36,536 nucleotides of DNA from Actinomycetota bacterium (GTDB lineage: Bacteria; Actinomycetota; Thermoleophilia; RBG-16-64-13): NCBI GenBank assembly GCA_018830645.1, contig JAHJSA010000031.1:1-36536 (forward strand). Reading direction: 5' to 3'. Each line of letters starts with the position of its first letter. Position 1 is the stretch's first letter. Below, piece by piece: positions 27,599 through 35,197 of the stretch. Both the position numbers and the translations under genes were made by a program. The notes beneath the pieces are model-generated. The model saw only the letters and a program-made list of their open reading frames with translations, ran no database searches and had not been told where the DNA came from.

Positions 27599-28513
27599 GT
27601 GATCGCGTCCCGCCGAAGCACCTTGGCCATGACCCAGAGCCGGTACGTGCAGGCCCTGCTCGAAGACATAGCGCCCGGGCTCGAGGTGAGCATCCTCGAG
27701 ATCGTCACCAGCGGCGACAAGATCCTGGATTCGCCGCTCTCGCAGATCGGCGATCGCGGCCTCTTCGTCAAAGAGATCGAGGAGGCGCTCCTCGCCGGTG
27801 ACGCAGACCTGGCCGTGCACAGTGCCAAGGATGTGCCCACCGCGCTCCCCGACGGCTTGGCGCTGCTGGCCTATCCCGAGCGTGAAGACCCGGCCGATGT
27901 GTTCGTGGGCCCGCTGGCCTCGGCCGCGGAGCTCGGCCCAGGCAGGGTGATCGGGACGAGTAGCCTGCGCCGCCGCTCGCAACTGCTCGCGGCGTATCCG
28001 GGCCTCGAGGTGGTCGATATTCGCGGGAACGTGGAGACGCGCATACGCAAGATCTCGGAGGAGGGGCTCGACGGCACCATCCTGGCGGCGGCGGGCCTGA
28101 AGAGGCTTGGTCGCTTCGCCGAGGCATCCTTCGTCTTCACCGACGAGGTGATGCTGAGCGCGGTCGGTCAGGGGTCCCTGGCTATCGAGGCCCGCGCCGA
28201 CGACGCCCGAATCGCCCGTCTGTTGACCCGCCTCGACCACGCCGAGACCCGGGCTGAAGTGCTTGCGGAACGCGCGCTCATGCGGTCGCTCGAGGGCGGG
28301 TGCCAAGTGCCGATAGGGGCCCGCGCCCGCCTCACCGAGGGCGGCTTCGTGCTGACCGCCTACGTCGGCGACGTCGATGGGCGCCGGAGCATCCGCATGG
28401 AGCGGGTGGGCTCGAGCGACGATCCCGAGGCCCTGGGCAGGGCGCTGGCCGCCGATATGATCGCCGGGGGTGCCGATGCGATACTCGCCGACGTGCGGGG
28501 CTGTGCATCGTGA
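27599..28513 (+). CDS. hemC: Hydroxymethylbilane synthase (porphobilinogen deaminase)
   Basis: Joins four porphobilinogens into hydroxymethylbilane. Motifs: IASRRSTLAMTQS, DKILDSPLSQIGDRGLFVKE, DLAVHSAKDVPTALPDG, GTSSLRRRSQLLA, DIRGNVETRIRK, and LEGGCQVPIGA with the Cys that carries the dipyrromethane cofactor. The conventional start is GTG 27599 (304 residues), but this leaves only Met before the first beta strand and puts GAGAGGAG (27567-27574) 24 nt away. An in-frame ATA at 27581 lies 6 nt after that ribosome site, overlaps the hemA stop as ATAG, and restores the six residues before the strand as in other HemC proteins. See the finding on this start. 4-bp overlap with the next gene. Confidence 0.95.
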   Translation: MIASRRSTLAMTQSRYVQALLEDIAPGLEVSILEIVTSGDKILDSPLSQIGDRGLFVKEIEEALLAGDADLAVHSAKDVPTALPDGLALLAYPEREDPADVFVGPLASAAELGPGRVIGTSSLRRRSQLLAAYPGLEVVDIRGNVETRIRKISEEGLDGTILAAAGLKRLGRFAEASFVFTDEVMLSAVGQGSLAIEARADDARIARLLTRLDHAETRAEVLAERALMRSLEGGCQVPIGARARLTEGGFVLTAYVGDVDGRRSIRMERVGSSDDPEALGRALAADMIAGGADAILADVRGCAS

Positions 28514-30096
28514 GCGGCGAGCAGCTCTCCGGGGGTTCGGCGCCGGGCGAGCGCCCGGAGGCGCCCCCCGTCCCGCCTCGGCCGCGCGTGTTCCTCGTGG
28601 GCGCGGGTCCGGGCGACCCCGGCCTGGCGACTCTTCGCGCCGTGCGCTGTCTCGAGCAGGCCGACGTCGTGCTCTACGACCGCTTGGTCGATCCGGCACT
28701 CCTTGAACACGCCCCGCCCGGGGCGGAGCTCGTGTACGTGGGGAAGCGCTCAGCCGATCATACGGTGCCCCAACCGGGCATCAACGAGCTCCTCGTCGAG
28801 CATGCCCGACGAGGGCTGTTCGTGGTGCGATTGAAGGGCGGCGATCCATTCATATTCGGACGGGGGGGAGAGGAAGCCCTCGCCCTGCACGAGGCCGGCA
28901 TTCCGTTCGAGGTGGTGCCGGGGGTGTCCAGCGGCTATGGTGTGCCCGCCTATGCGGGCATCCCGGTCACCCACCGAGGTCTCACCTCCCACGTGACCTT
29001 CGTCACCGGGCACGAGGATCCCGACAAGAAGGCCGCTGAGATCGACTGGGACAGGTTGGCGTCCGACGTGGGCACGCTCGTGGTCTTCATGGGCGTGAAG
29101 AACCTGCCCACCGTCGTAGAGGAGCTGAAGAAGCGTGGCCGGTCGGGCGACACGCCCATCGCGCTCATCCGCTACGGCACCATGCCCGCGCAGCGCACCG
29201 TGGTGGGCGTGCTCGATGACATCGTGGAGAAGGTGGCCGCCGCGAAGCTGCGGCCGCCCGCGATCACCGTCATCGGCGACGTCGTGACCCTGCGCGAGCA
29301 GCTCTCCTGGTACGAGCATCGCCCCCTCTTCGGGAAGCGGGTGGTGGTCACGCGGCCGCGCTCGCAGGCCGGCGCGCAGCTCGAGGCGCTCCGCGACCTC
29401 GGGGCCCATGCGATCGCCTTTCCCACCATCCGCATCGAGCCGGTCGCGGCATCGCCCGAGATCGACGCCATGGTCGCCGCCGTCCACACGTACGACCTGG
29501 TCGTGCTCACCAGCGTGAACGGGGTGCACTGCTTCTTCGACAGACTGCGCGAGGGGGGCCGGGACGCCCGGAGCCTTCATCGGGCGATGGTCGTGGCGAT
29601 CGGTCCCAAGACGGCCGCGGCCTGCCGTGCCCGGGGCGTGCAGCCGGACGTGGTGCCCGGGGACTTCGTGGCGGAGGGCGTGCTGGAGGCCCTCGCGGGA
29701 CGCGATCTGGCGGGCGCCCACATCCTCATCCCACGGGCCCGTCAAGCGCGAGAGCTGCTACCCGAGACGTTCACCGCGGCGGGCGCCTCGGTCGACGTGG
29801 TGCCTGTGTACGACACGCTCCCCGAGGATCACCGCCCCGAGGAGATCGACCGCGTGCTCGGCGCCGATTACGTCACCTTCACCTCAGGCTCCACGGTCAC
29901 CAGCTTCGCCGAGGCCCTCCGTAGTAGCGGCCACGGCGACTCTCTCCCTCAAGTGAAGGCGGCCTCGATCGGACCCGTGACCTCGGCTGCGGTGCGCGAA
30001 GCGGGGCTCCAGCTTGTGCTTGAGGCGGAGGAGTCCACGGTAGAGGGTCTGATGGAGGCGCTCTGCGCGCATGCGCTATACTTCCCGGGCTCGTAG
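28510..30096 (+). CDS. CobA-HemD fusion: uroporphyrinogen-III methyltransferase and synthase
   Basis: 528 residues from GTG 28510, overlapping the hemC stop as GTGA. Residues 25-270 are the SAM-dependent CobA/SUMT: VFLVGAGPGDPGLATLRA, VLYDRLVD, VRLKGGDPFIFGRGGEE and VPGVSSGYGVPAYAGIPVTHRG. They methylate uroporphyrinogen III to precorrin-2. Residues 275-525 are HemD (uroporphyrinogen-III synthase), with KRVVVTRPRSQAGAQLEAL, later VVLTSVNGVHCFFDRL, FTSGSTVTSF and ASIGPVTSAAV. The two consecutive activities act around the branch point to sirohaem, and fusion of this kind is known in several Gram-positive lineages. About 25 Pro/Gly-rich residues precede CobA. Confidence 0.97.
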   Translation: MSGEQLSGGSAPGERPEAPPVPPRPRVFLVGAGPGDPGLATLRAVRCLEQADVVLYDRLVDPALLEHAPPGAELVYVGKRSADHTVPQPGINELLVEHARRGLFVVRLKGGDPFIFGRGGEEALALHEAGIPFEVVPGVSSGYGVPAYAGIPVTHRGLTSHVTFVTGHEDPDKKAAEIDWDRLASDVGTLVVFMGVKNLPTVVEELKKRGRSGDTPIALIRYGTMPAQRTVVGVLDDIVEKVAAAKLRPPAITVIGDVVTLREQLSWYEHRPLFGKRVVVTRPRSQAGAQLEALRDLGAHAIAFPTIRIEPVAASPEIDAMVAAVHTYDLVVLTSVNGVHCFFDRLREGGRDARSLHRAMVVAIGPKTAAACRARGVQPDVVPGDFVAEGVLEALAGRDLAGAHILIPRARQARELLPETFTAAGASVDVVPVYDTLPEDHRPEEIDRVLGADYVTFTSGSTVTSFAEALRSSGHGDSLPQVKAASIGPVTSAAVREAGLQLVLEAEESTVEGLMEALCAHALYFPGS

Positions 30097-30194
30097 AAGA
30101 AATGGACACGCGAGCGGTCATTCACCGAGGTGAGACTCGCGCCGCGCCGGCGTCCCGCTCCCGCCCCTCGGTCAGTCGGAGGTCCAGCTAGGCC

Positions 30195-31205
30195 ATGTAC
30201 TTCCCTCACTATCGCCCCCGGCGGATGCGGCAGACCGACAGTCTGCGCTCGATGATCCGCGAGACTCACCTGCATCCCCACATCTTCACCTACCCGCTCT
30301 TCGTCACTCACGGGGAAGATGTGAAGAACCCCGTGAGTTCGATGCCGGGCGTCTATCAGCTCTCCATCAACAACTTGATCGAGGAAGCGCGCGAGGTGGC
30401 GTCGCTCGGGATCAGGAGCGTCCTCATCTTTGGTCTGCCCGAGCACAAGGACGATGTGGGCTCCTCCGCATACGATCCTGAGGGCATCGCCCAGATGGCC
30501 ATTCGAGCCCTGAAGGAGGCAGTGCCTCAGCTCACCGTGATCGCGGACGTGTGTCTGTGTGAGTACACGAGCCACGGCCACTGCGGAGTGGTTCGAGCCG
30601 ACGGCAAGGTCGACAACGACCTGTCCCTGGAGCTGCTGGCCAAGACGGCCCTCAGTTTCGCCGAAGCCGGGGTCGACGTGGTCGCCCCCTCCGACATGAT
30701 GGACGGCCGCATCGGGGCCATCCGCTCGGCACTCGACCAGGATGGCCACCAGGACGTGCCTATCTTCTCGTACTCCACCAAGTACGCGTCGAGCTTTTAT
30801 GGGCCGTTCCGCGAGGCTGCCGACTGCGCGCCACAGTTCGGCGACCGCAAGTCGTATCAGATGGATCCGGCCAACTCGGACGAGGGCGTACGTGAGGCGA
30901 TGATCGATATCGAGGAGGGAGCCGACATGGTCATGGTCAAGCCGGCTCTGCCGTACCTCGACCTGATCTACCGACTCAAGCATGAGACCCGTTTTCCGGT
31001 CGCCGCATACAACGTCAGCGGGGAATACGCCATGGTGAAGGCCGCGGCGGAACGAGGTTGGATCGACGAACAGGCCGTCGTCATGGAGACGCTGCTCTCC
31101 ATCCGCCGCGCCGGCGCGGACCTCATCATCACCTACCACGCAAAAGACGCGGCCCGTTGGCTCCAGGAGCGCATGGCGGAGCCCTCTCGGGGTCGCGACC
31201 GATGA
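30195..31205 (+). CDS. hemB: Delta-aminolevulinic acid dehydratase (porphobilinogen synthase)
   Basis: Condenses two 5-aminolevulinate molecules to porphobilinogen. 336 residues. The metal site [12 protein letters not shown] has three cysteines, so the enzyme is the zinc-dependent form. The two active-site lysines are in [17 protein letters not shown] and [29 protein letters not shown] is a conserved loop. It begins 98 bp after the CobA-HemD gene, with GGAGG at 30178-30182 some 12 nt upstream. The gap contains a weak TATACT box at 30077-30082 and no reliable gene. It overlaps ahbD by 4 bp. Confidence 0.97.
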   Translation: MYFPHYRPRRMRQTDSLRSMIRETHLHPHIFTYPLFVTHGEDVKNPVSSMPGVYQLSINNLIEEAREVASLGIRSVLIFGLPEHKDDVGSSAYDPEGIAQMAIRALKEAVPQLTVIADVCLCEYTSHGHCGVVRADGKVDNDLSLELLAKTALSFAEAGVDVVAPSDMMDGRIGAIRSALDQDGHQDVPIFSYSTKYASSFYGPFREAADCAPQFGDRKSYQMDPANSDEGVREAMIDIEEGADMVMVKPALPYLDLIYRLKHETRFPVAAYNVSGEYAMVKAAAERGWIDEQAVVMETLLSIRRAGADLIITYHAKDAARWLQERMAEPSRGRDR

Positions 31206-32350
31206 GCGGAGAAGGCGGCCGCCGACCCGACGCCGACGCACCCGTGTACCTGCCCAAGCTCGTCGCCTGGGAGGTCACGCGGTCGTGCAACCTGTCCTGT
31301 GTGCACTGCCGGGCCTCGGCTGAGAAAGGGCCCTATCCCGGTGAACTCGACCTCGACCAGTGCCGGGCCCTCATCGACGACATCGCTTCGTTCAGCAACC
31401 CGGTACTGATACTCACCGGCGGCGACCCGCTCATGCGTGAGGACATCTGGGAGATCGCCGAACACGCGATCGCCTCAGGCCTGCGCACCGTCATGTCGCC
31501 GAACGGCACGCTGGTGACTCCTGAAGTCGCCCAGCGCATGAAGGCCATAGGCATCCCGAGGATCTCGATCAGCATCGACTTCCCCACCGCTGAGTTGCAC
31601 GACCGGTTCCGAGGCGTGCAGGGGGCATTCGAAGGAGCCGTGCGCGGCGTGAAGACGGCCATCGCGGCTGGAGTCCAGGTGCAGATCAACTCCACGATCA
31701 CCCGACTGAACGTCGGCTACCTCGACGATCTGCTCGACCTCGCCGACGAATTGGGCGCCGTCGCCTTCCATCCGTTCCTGCTGGTGCCCACCGGCCGCGG
31801 CAAGGAACTCGGTCCCGAGGAGCTTCCGCCGGAGGACTACGAACGCACCCTCAACTGGGTCTACGATCGTCAGAAGACTTCGAAGATCTTCTTCAAGCCC
31901 ACAGACGCGCCGCACTACCACCGCATCATGCGTCAGCGGGCCAAGGAGGACGGCACCGACCTGAGCGAGCTGAAGATGCACCCGCACTCTCACGCCGCGA
32001 TGTCTGGGAAGGTGGGCAAGGCGGGGCATCCCGGCGATCTGGACTCCCACTCGCGCGGTTGTCTCGCCGGTACGGGGTTCTGTTTCGTGAGTCACGTGGG
32101 TCAGGTACAGCCGTGCGGCTACTTCGACGTGGCCGCCGGCAACGTGAAAGAACAGCCGTTCTCGGAGATCTGGCGCACGTCGCCTCTGTTCGAGGATCTT
32201 CGCGACGTCGACAAACTCGGCGGCAAGTGCGGCATTTGCGAATACCGACGGGTGTGCGGAGGTTGCCGGGCGCGGGCCTACGAGGTGAGCGGCGACTACC
32301 TCGCGGAGGAGCCGTACTGCGTCTACGAGCCGGTGCGCCGCGGCTGCTGA
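31202..32350 (+). CDS. ahbD: Radical SAM haem b synthase, AhbD type
   Basis: 382 residues from ATG 31202, overlapping the hemB stop as ATGA. The opening [20 protein letters not shown] (Cys29, Cys33, Cys36) is the form seen in AhbD, which converts Fe-coproporphyrin III to haem b in the sirohaem-dependent route. The C-terminal part is SPASM-like with further cysteines: [14 protein letters not shown], and [13 protein letters not shown] followed by YC near the end. The related AhbC usually has a different opening (NMTRRCNL), so AhbD is preferred; a NirJ-like or other SPASM role remains possible. AhbA, AhbB and AhbC are not in the window and would have to be elsewhere. Position right after hemB supports the haem role. 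Confidence 0.85.
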   Translation: MSGEGGRRPDADAPVYLPKLVAWEVTRSCNLSCVHCRASAEKGPYPGELDLDQCRALIDDIASFSNPVLILTGGDPLMREDIWEIAEHAIASGLRTVMSPNGTLVTPEVAQRMKAIGIPRISISIDFPTAELHDRFRGVQGAFEGAVRGVKTAIAAGVQVQINSTITRLNVGYLDDLLDLADELGAVAFHPFLLVPTGRGKELGPEELPPEDYERTLNWVYDRQKTSKIFFKPTDAPHYHRIMRQRAKEDGTDLSELKMHPHSHAAMSGKVGKAGHPGDLDSHSRGCLAGTGFCFVSHVGQVQPCGYFDVAAGNVKEQPFSEIWRTSPLFEDLRDVDKLGGKCGICEYRRVCGGCRARAYEVSGDYLAEEPYCVYEPVRRGC

Positions 32351-32608
32351 AGGCGCGCGACCGAGCGCGCGACCAGGCGCTGCTCCCCAGGGAGGCAGGC
32401 TCATCTTTCGCGGCGGGGCTGCCGATAGAGAATGGTGGAGTCACGGTGCACCCGAGGGCCGTCGCCCGACAGGGAAGACGGATAGGTGTTCCCGGGAGTC
32501 CGCCGTGGCTGTAGAATGGCCCGACGAAGTGTGCGTCGGCGTGTGGATCAGCGCGTCGACCCGAGACGGGATGTGATGGTAGGCGGTGCGGCACAGGAGA
32601 GATCTTCC
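32351..32608. other. 258-bp intergenic region before the NlpC/P60 gene
   Basis: Directly after ahbD the sequence GCGCGCGACC occurs twice (32353-32362 and 32365-32374) with a 12-bp period. A TAGAAT box at 32512-32517 preceded by TG is the best -10; its -35 (TTCCCG) is poor. Nothing resembling a T-tract terminator is seen. I looked for a c-di-AMP-type riboswitch, often found before such cell-wall genes in actinobacteria, and did not find its conserved blocks. Confidence 0.4.
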
Positions 32609-33919
32609 ATGACGCGGGTGGCGCGTACGGTGCGCGTGCGGATCCTGTTCGCGCTTTCGGCGTTCGCCCTTCTGGTCGCCGCTCCCGCGGCGCTCGCGGC
32701 TCCTTCGAACCCGACGTCGTCCACGAGCATCGCGACGGCCTCCACCACCACGACGACGGTGCGCCCGGCCACTTCCACCACGAGGACCACGCTCATACCT
32801 GGTAGTCAGCAACCGACGTTCCCGCCCACGACCGTGGCGACCACCACCACGACCCTTGCCGCCACCACCACCACGCTCGCGCCGACGACCACCACGGCTC
32901 CCGCCGGTCCGTCGCTCGAGACGTTGCAGCGCCTTCGAGAGCTCGAGGAGTTGTCGACTCGGATCTCGGCTCTGCAGTATCAGGTCTACCTGGCGTCCAT
33001 CGAGCTCGACGAGATCGACAAGGTGCTCGCCGGCACGGTGGAAGAGTACAACTTTCGGGTGCTCGAACTTCAGGAGGAGAAGCAGCGGGCCGAGGCGCTG
33101 CAAGGCGAGCTCGAGCTTGTGCGTACCGAACTCGAAGCCGCCACGGAGCTGCTCACGGAGCGCATGATCGGCGCCTACAAGAACGACGATTCCGCGCTCG
33201 ACTTCTTGCTGAACACTTCCGACATGAGCGACTTCATCCGTCGCCTTACGCTGCTCATCTCGATCGTGCGGAGCGATAAGGCCCGGGTCGACGAGGTGAG
33301 CTCGCTCAGAGTGCGGGCGGATCGCCTGCTTGATGAGGCGTCTCGCCAGATCTACGAGGTGACCACCGCCTCTCACAAGCTCGAGGAGCAGAAGGCCGCC
33401 ATCGAGGTGAAGTTGACGGAGCGCCAGGCCTACATCGATCGGCTGAGCGAGGAGGTGCGAGGCCTCGTCGATCAGCAGCGGCGCATCGCGGCCGACGTGG
33501 CTCCCGCCGGCTTCGACATCGGCTCCTACTTGGTGGGCGACGGCAGCGCGATCGTGAAGACGGCGCTGCGCTATCTCGGCGTCCCGTACGTTTGGGGCGG
33601 CGAGACACCCAACGGCTTCGACTGCTCCGGTCTCTTGGTGTACGTATACAGGCAGCACGGACTGAGTATTCCGCATTACTCGCGCTACCAGGCGAAGTTG
33701 GGTTTCGAGGTGCCGCTCGGCGCCATCCAGCCGGGTGACTTCGTCGCGTTCGGCAACCCGGTGTACCACATCGGCATGTATATCGGAGACGGCTTGTTCA
33801 TCCACGCCCCACGCACCGGTGACGTGGTGAAGATCAGCGTGTTGGCACAGCGCTCCGACCTCTCGGCGATCAGGCGTGTTGCCGTCCTGGCGCCGATCGA
33901 AGGCCTCATCATCCCCTGA
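32609..33919 (+). CDS. Secreted NlpC/P60 peptidoglycan endopeptidase with PcsB-like coiled coil
   Basis: 436 residues from ATG 32609 with AGGAGA upstream. A signal peptide ends near ALAAPSN (about residue 30). A Thr-rich, low-complexity linker (35-105) follows, then a coiled coil (110-295). The coil contains MIGAYKNDDSALDFLLNTSD and MSDFIRRLTLLISI, the hairpin tip typical of PcsB/FtsX-linked hydrolases. The C-terminal NlpC/P60 domain shows FDCSGLLVYVY with the nucleophilic Cys, and NPVYHIGMYIGDGLFIHAP with the catalytic His and its partner. It should cut stem peptides in peptidoglycan, controlled through the coil. The gene is monocistronic or leads into the PIN-TPR gene 69 bp on. Confidence 0.94.
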   Translation: MTRVARTVRVRILFALSAFALLVAAPAALAAPSNPTSSTSIATASTTTTTVRPATSTTRTTLIPGSQQPTFPPTTVATTTTTLAATTTTLAPTTTTAPAGPSLETLQRLRELEELSTRISALQYQVYLASIELDEIDKVLAGTVEEYNFRVLELQEEKQRAEALQGELELVRTELEAATELLTERMIGAYKNDDSALDFLLNTSDMSDFIRRLTLLISIVRSDKARVDEVSSLRVRADRLLDEASRQIYEVTTASHKLEEQKAAIEVKLTERQAYIDRLSEEVRGLVDQQRRIAADVAPAGFDIGSYLVGDGSAIVKTALRYLGVPYVWGGETPNGFDCSGLLVYVYRQHGLSIPHYSRYQAKLGFEVPLGAIQPGDFVAFGNPVYHIGMYIGDGLFIHAPRTGDVVKISVLAQRSDLSAIRRVAVLAPIEGLIIP

Positions 33920-33938
33920 TCATCCCCTGATCTTCACG

Positions 33939-33955
33939 CGGGCGCAGAGCGCCCG
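33939..33955 (+). other. Short GC hairpin after the NlpC/P60 gene
   Basis: A perfect 7-bp stem CGGGCGC (33939-33945), loop AGA, GCGCCCG (33949-33955). No T-tract. It lies between the NlpC/P60 stop and the promoter of the next gene, and overlaps where that promoter's -35 would be. The end of the upstream gene carries two copies of ATCATCCCCTG. Confidence 0.4.
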
Positions 33956-33972
33956 GGTGCCCTGTGACCCTG

Positions 33973-33981
33973 TGCTAGACT
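33973..33981 (+). promoter_or_regulatory. Extended -10 promoter of the PIN-TPR gene
   Basis: TGC followed by TAGACT (33976-33981) is an extended -10. The ATG at 33988 is 6 nt after the box, so the first transcribed base should be the A of ATG or very close. No ribosome-binding sequence precedes the ATG. Leaderless translation is therefore predicted. Confidence 0.6.
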
Positions 33982-33987
33982 CCGTTC

Positions 33988-35070
33988 ATGGCCACCATCT
34001 CCAGGTCCTCACGGGTCTACGTTCTCGATACGAGCGCGCTTCTCAACGACCCTGAGGTCATCTACTCGTTCTCCGGCGCTGAGGTCGTGGTCCCGGTGGG
34101 TGTGATAACGGAGCTCGACAAGATCAAGCGCCAGCGTTCCGACCGTCGCGTGCGCTTTCACGGGCGCAAGGCGACCCGCATGCTCTTCGACCTTTCTCAG
34201 CAAGGCAGGCTGGCGGATGGGGTCACGCTCTCGAACGGGTCGGTCTTCCGCGTTGACGAAGCCACCGAATTCGGCGACGTTCCGGAAGGGCTCGATCTGC
34301 GCAGGACAGACGATCAGATCCTCGCCCTCGCCTACGCCCTCGATACAGGGCCCGCCGTGCGAGCAACCGTGGTCTCGAACGATCTCAACCTGCTGCTTCG
34401 GGCCGAGGTCCTCGGCCTGGGCACCTATCGTTTCGAGGGGAAGCTCGAGAGTCTGCTGAATCACCGCCTCACCCCCATAGAGTGGTTCCGGGAACACGGC
34501 GCCATGCTCATCCTGGGTGTGCTGACCGTGGTGTTCGCCACGTCGACCGCGTACCTTCTCTACTTCGTTCCGACTCCTCGCCACGTCATGGATCTGCCGG
34601 TTTCCGACGACGCCATCCTCCTGAGGAGCCTCGGCGTGAGCCCTCAGGTGCTCGAAGACCACTACCGCAGTCTCCTGGCGGACGATCCGACCGACCTCGA
34701 CGCTCTGGTCAACCTGGGCAACCTCTTCTTCGACCAGGGGCTGTACCTGGAGGCCGCGGAGTTCTATCGCGAATCCCTGGCCATCGACACGGCCAACCCC
34801 AGCGTGCGCACCGACCTGGGCATCGCCCTCCTCCGCCTTGGCCACACGATCGAGGCGATCCAAGCCTTCGAACAGGCTATTCGCGATGCTCCCGATCACG
34901 CACTCGCCCACTACAACCTCGGGGTGACGCTCGCGCAGAGCGGCGATCCCGCGGGCGCCATAGCGGAGCTCGAAGAGGCGCTGCGTCTCTCGCAGGAGAG
35001 CGGTATCGTGCCCGAGCAGGCGGCCCTATCGCTGATCGAGGAGCTGCGGGCGCAGAATCCCGGAGGCTGA
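33988..35070 (+). CDS. PIN nuclease domain - membrane helix - TPR protein
   Basis: 360 residues. Residues 9-150 are a PIN domain closest in pattern to that at the N-terminus of PhoH-like (PhoH2/YlaK) proteins: VYVLDTSALLNDPEVIYSF, VVVPVGVITELDKIK, RRTDDQILALA and VSNDLNLLLRAE. The acidic site residues Asp14, Glu42, Asp108/109 and Asp132 are all present, so RNase activity is plausible. In place of the PhoH ATPase there is one membrane helix (about 172-194) followed by three to four TPR repeats (about 225-350), such as ALVNLGNLFFDQGLYLEAAE and ALAHYNLGVTLAQSGDPAGA. Arg/His residues before the helix place PIN in the cytoplasm and TPR outside. It is not a toxin-antitoxin pair; no partner gene is present. 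Confidence 0.88.
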   Translation: MATISRSSRVYVLDTSALLNDPEVIYSFSGAEVVVPVGVITELDKIKRQRSDRRVRFHGRKATRMLFDLSQQGRLADGVTLSNGSVFRVDEATEFGDVPEGLDLRRTDDQILALAYALDTGPAVRATVVSNDLNLLLRAEVLGLGTYRFEGKLESLLNHRLTPIEWFREHGAMLILGVLTVVFATSTAYLLYFVPTPRHVMDLPVSDDAILLRSLGVSPQVLEDHYRSLLADDPTDLDALVNLGNLFFDQGLYLEAAEFYRESLAIDTANPSVRTDLGIALLRLGHTIEAIQAFEQAIRDAPDHALAHYNLGVTLAQSGDPAGAIAELEEALRLSQESGIVPEQAALSLIEELRAQNPGG

Positions 35071-35132
35071 ACCGCGCCGTCTTCCTGAAGGACGCTGACG
35101 GCTTGGCGGTTGGTGGGAGGTCCGGTCTCCCC

Positions 35133-35162
35133 TCGACGCGTGACGCTCGGCGGTGGTAGCAT
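35133..35162 (+). promoter_or_regulatory. Promoter of the heptahaem cytochrome gene
   Basis: TCGACG (35133-35138, 4 of 6 to TTGACA) and TAGCAT (35157-35162) are 18 bp apart, and TGG just before TAGCAT makes an extended -10. Expected start near 35169 gives a leader of about 29 nt that contains GGGGGGAAGG before GTG 35198. Confidence 0.5.
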
Positions 35163-35197
35163 ACGTGCACTCGTGAACGGCTCCTTGGGGGGAAGGC

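Noticed and set aside
30102-30191. 29-codon frame between cobA-hemD and hemB, ending over the hemB ribosome site
   Set aside because: It could be a leader peptide, but it has no good ribosome site, unusual codons (AGG, AGT, ATT) and no recognisable pattern; the TATACT box before it lacks a -35.
32351-32608. Possible c-di-AMP riboswitch before the NlpC/P60 gene
   Set aside because: Such RNAs often precede cell-wall hydrolase genes in actinobacteria, but the conserved blocks could not be found, and the only -10 candidate lies downstream of most of the region.
33988-35070. PIN gene as a toxin of a VapBC system
   Set aside because: It is 360 residues with membrane and TPR parts, its PIN pattern is PhoH2-like, and no small antitoxin gene lies next to it.
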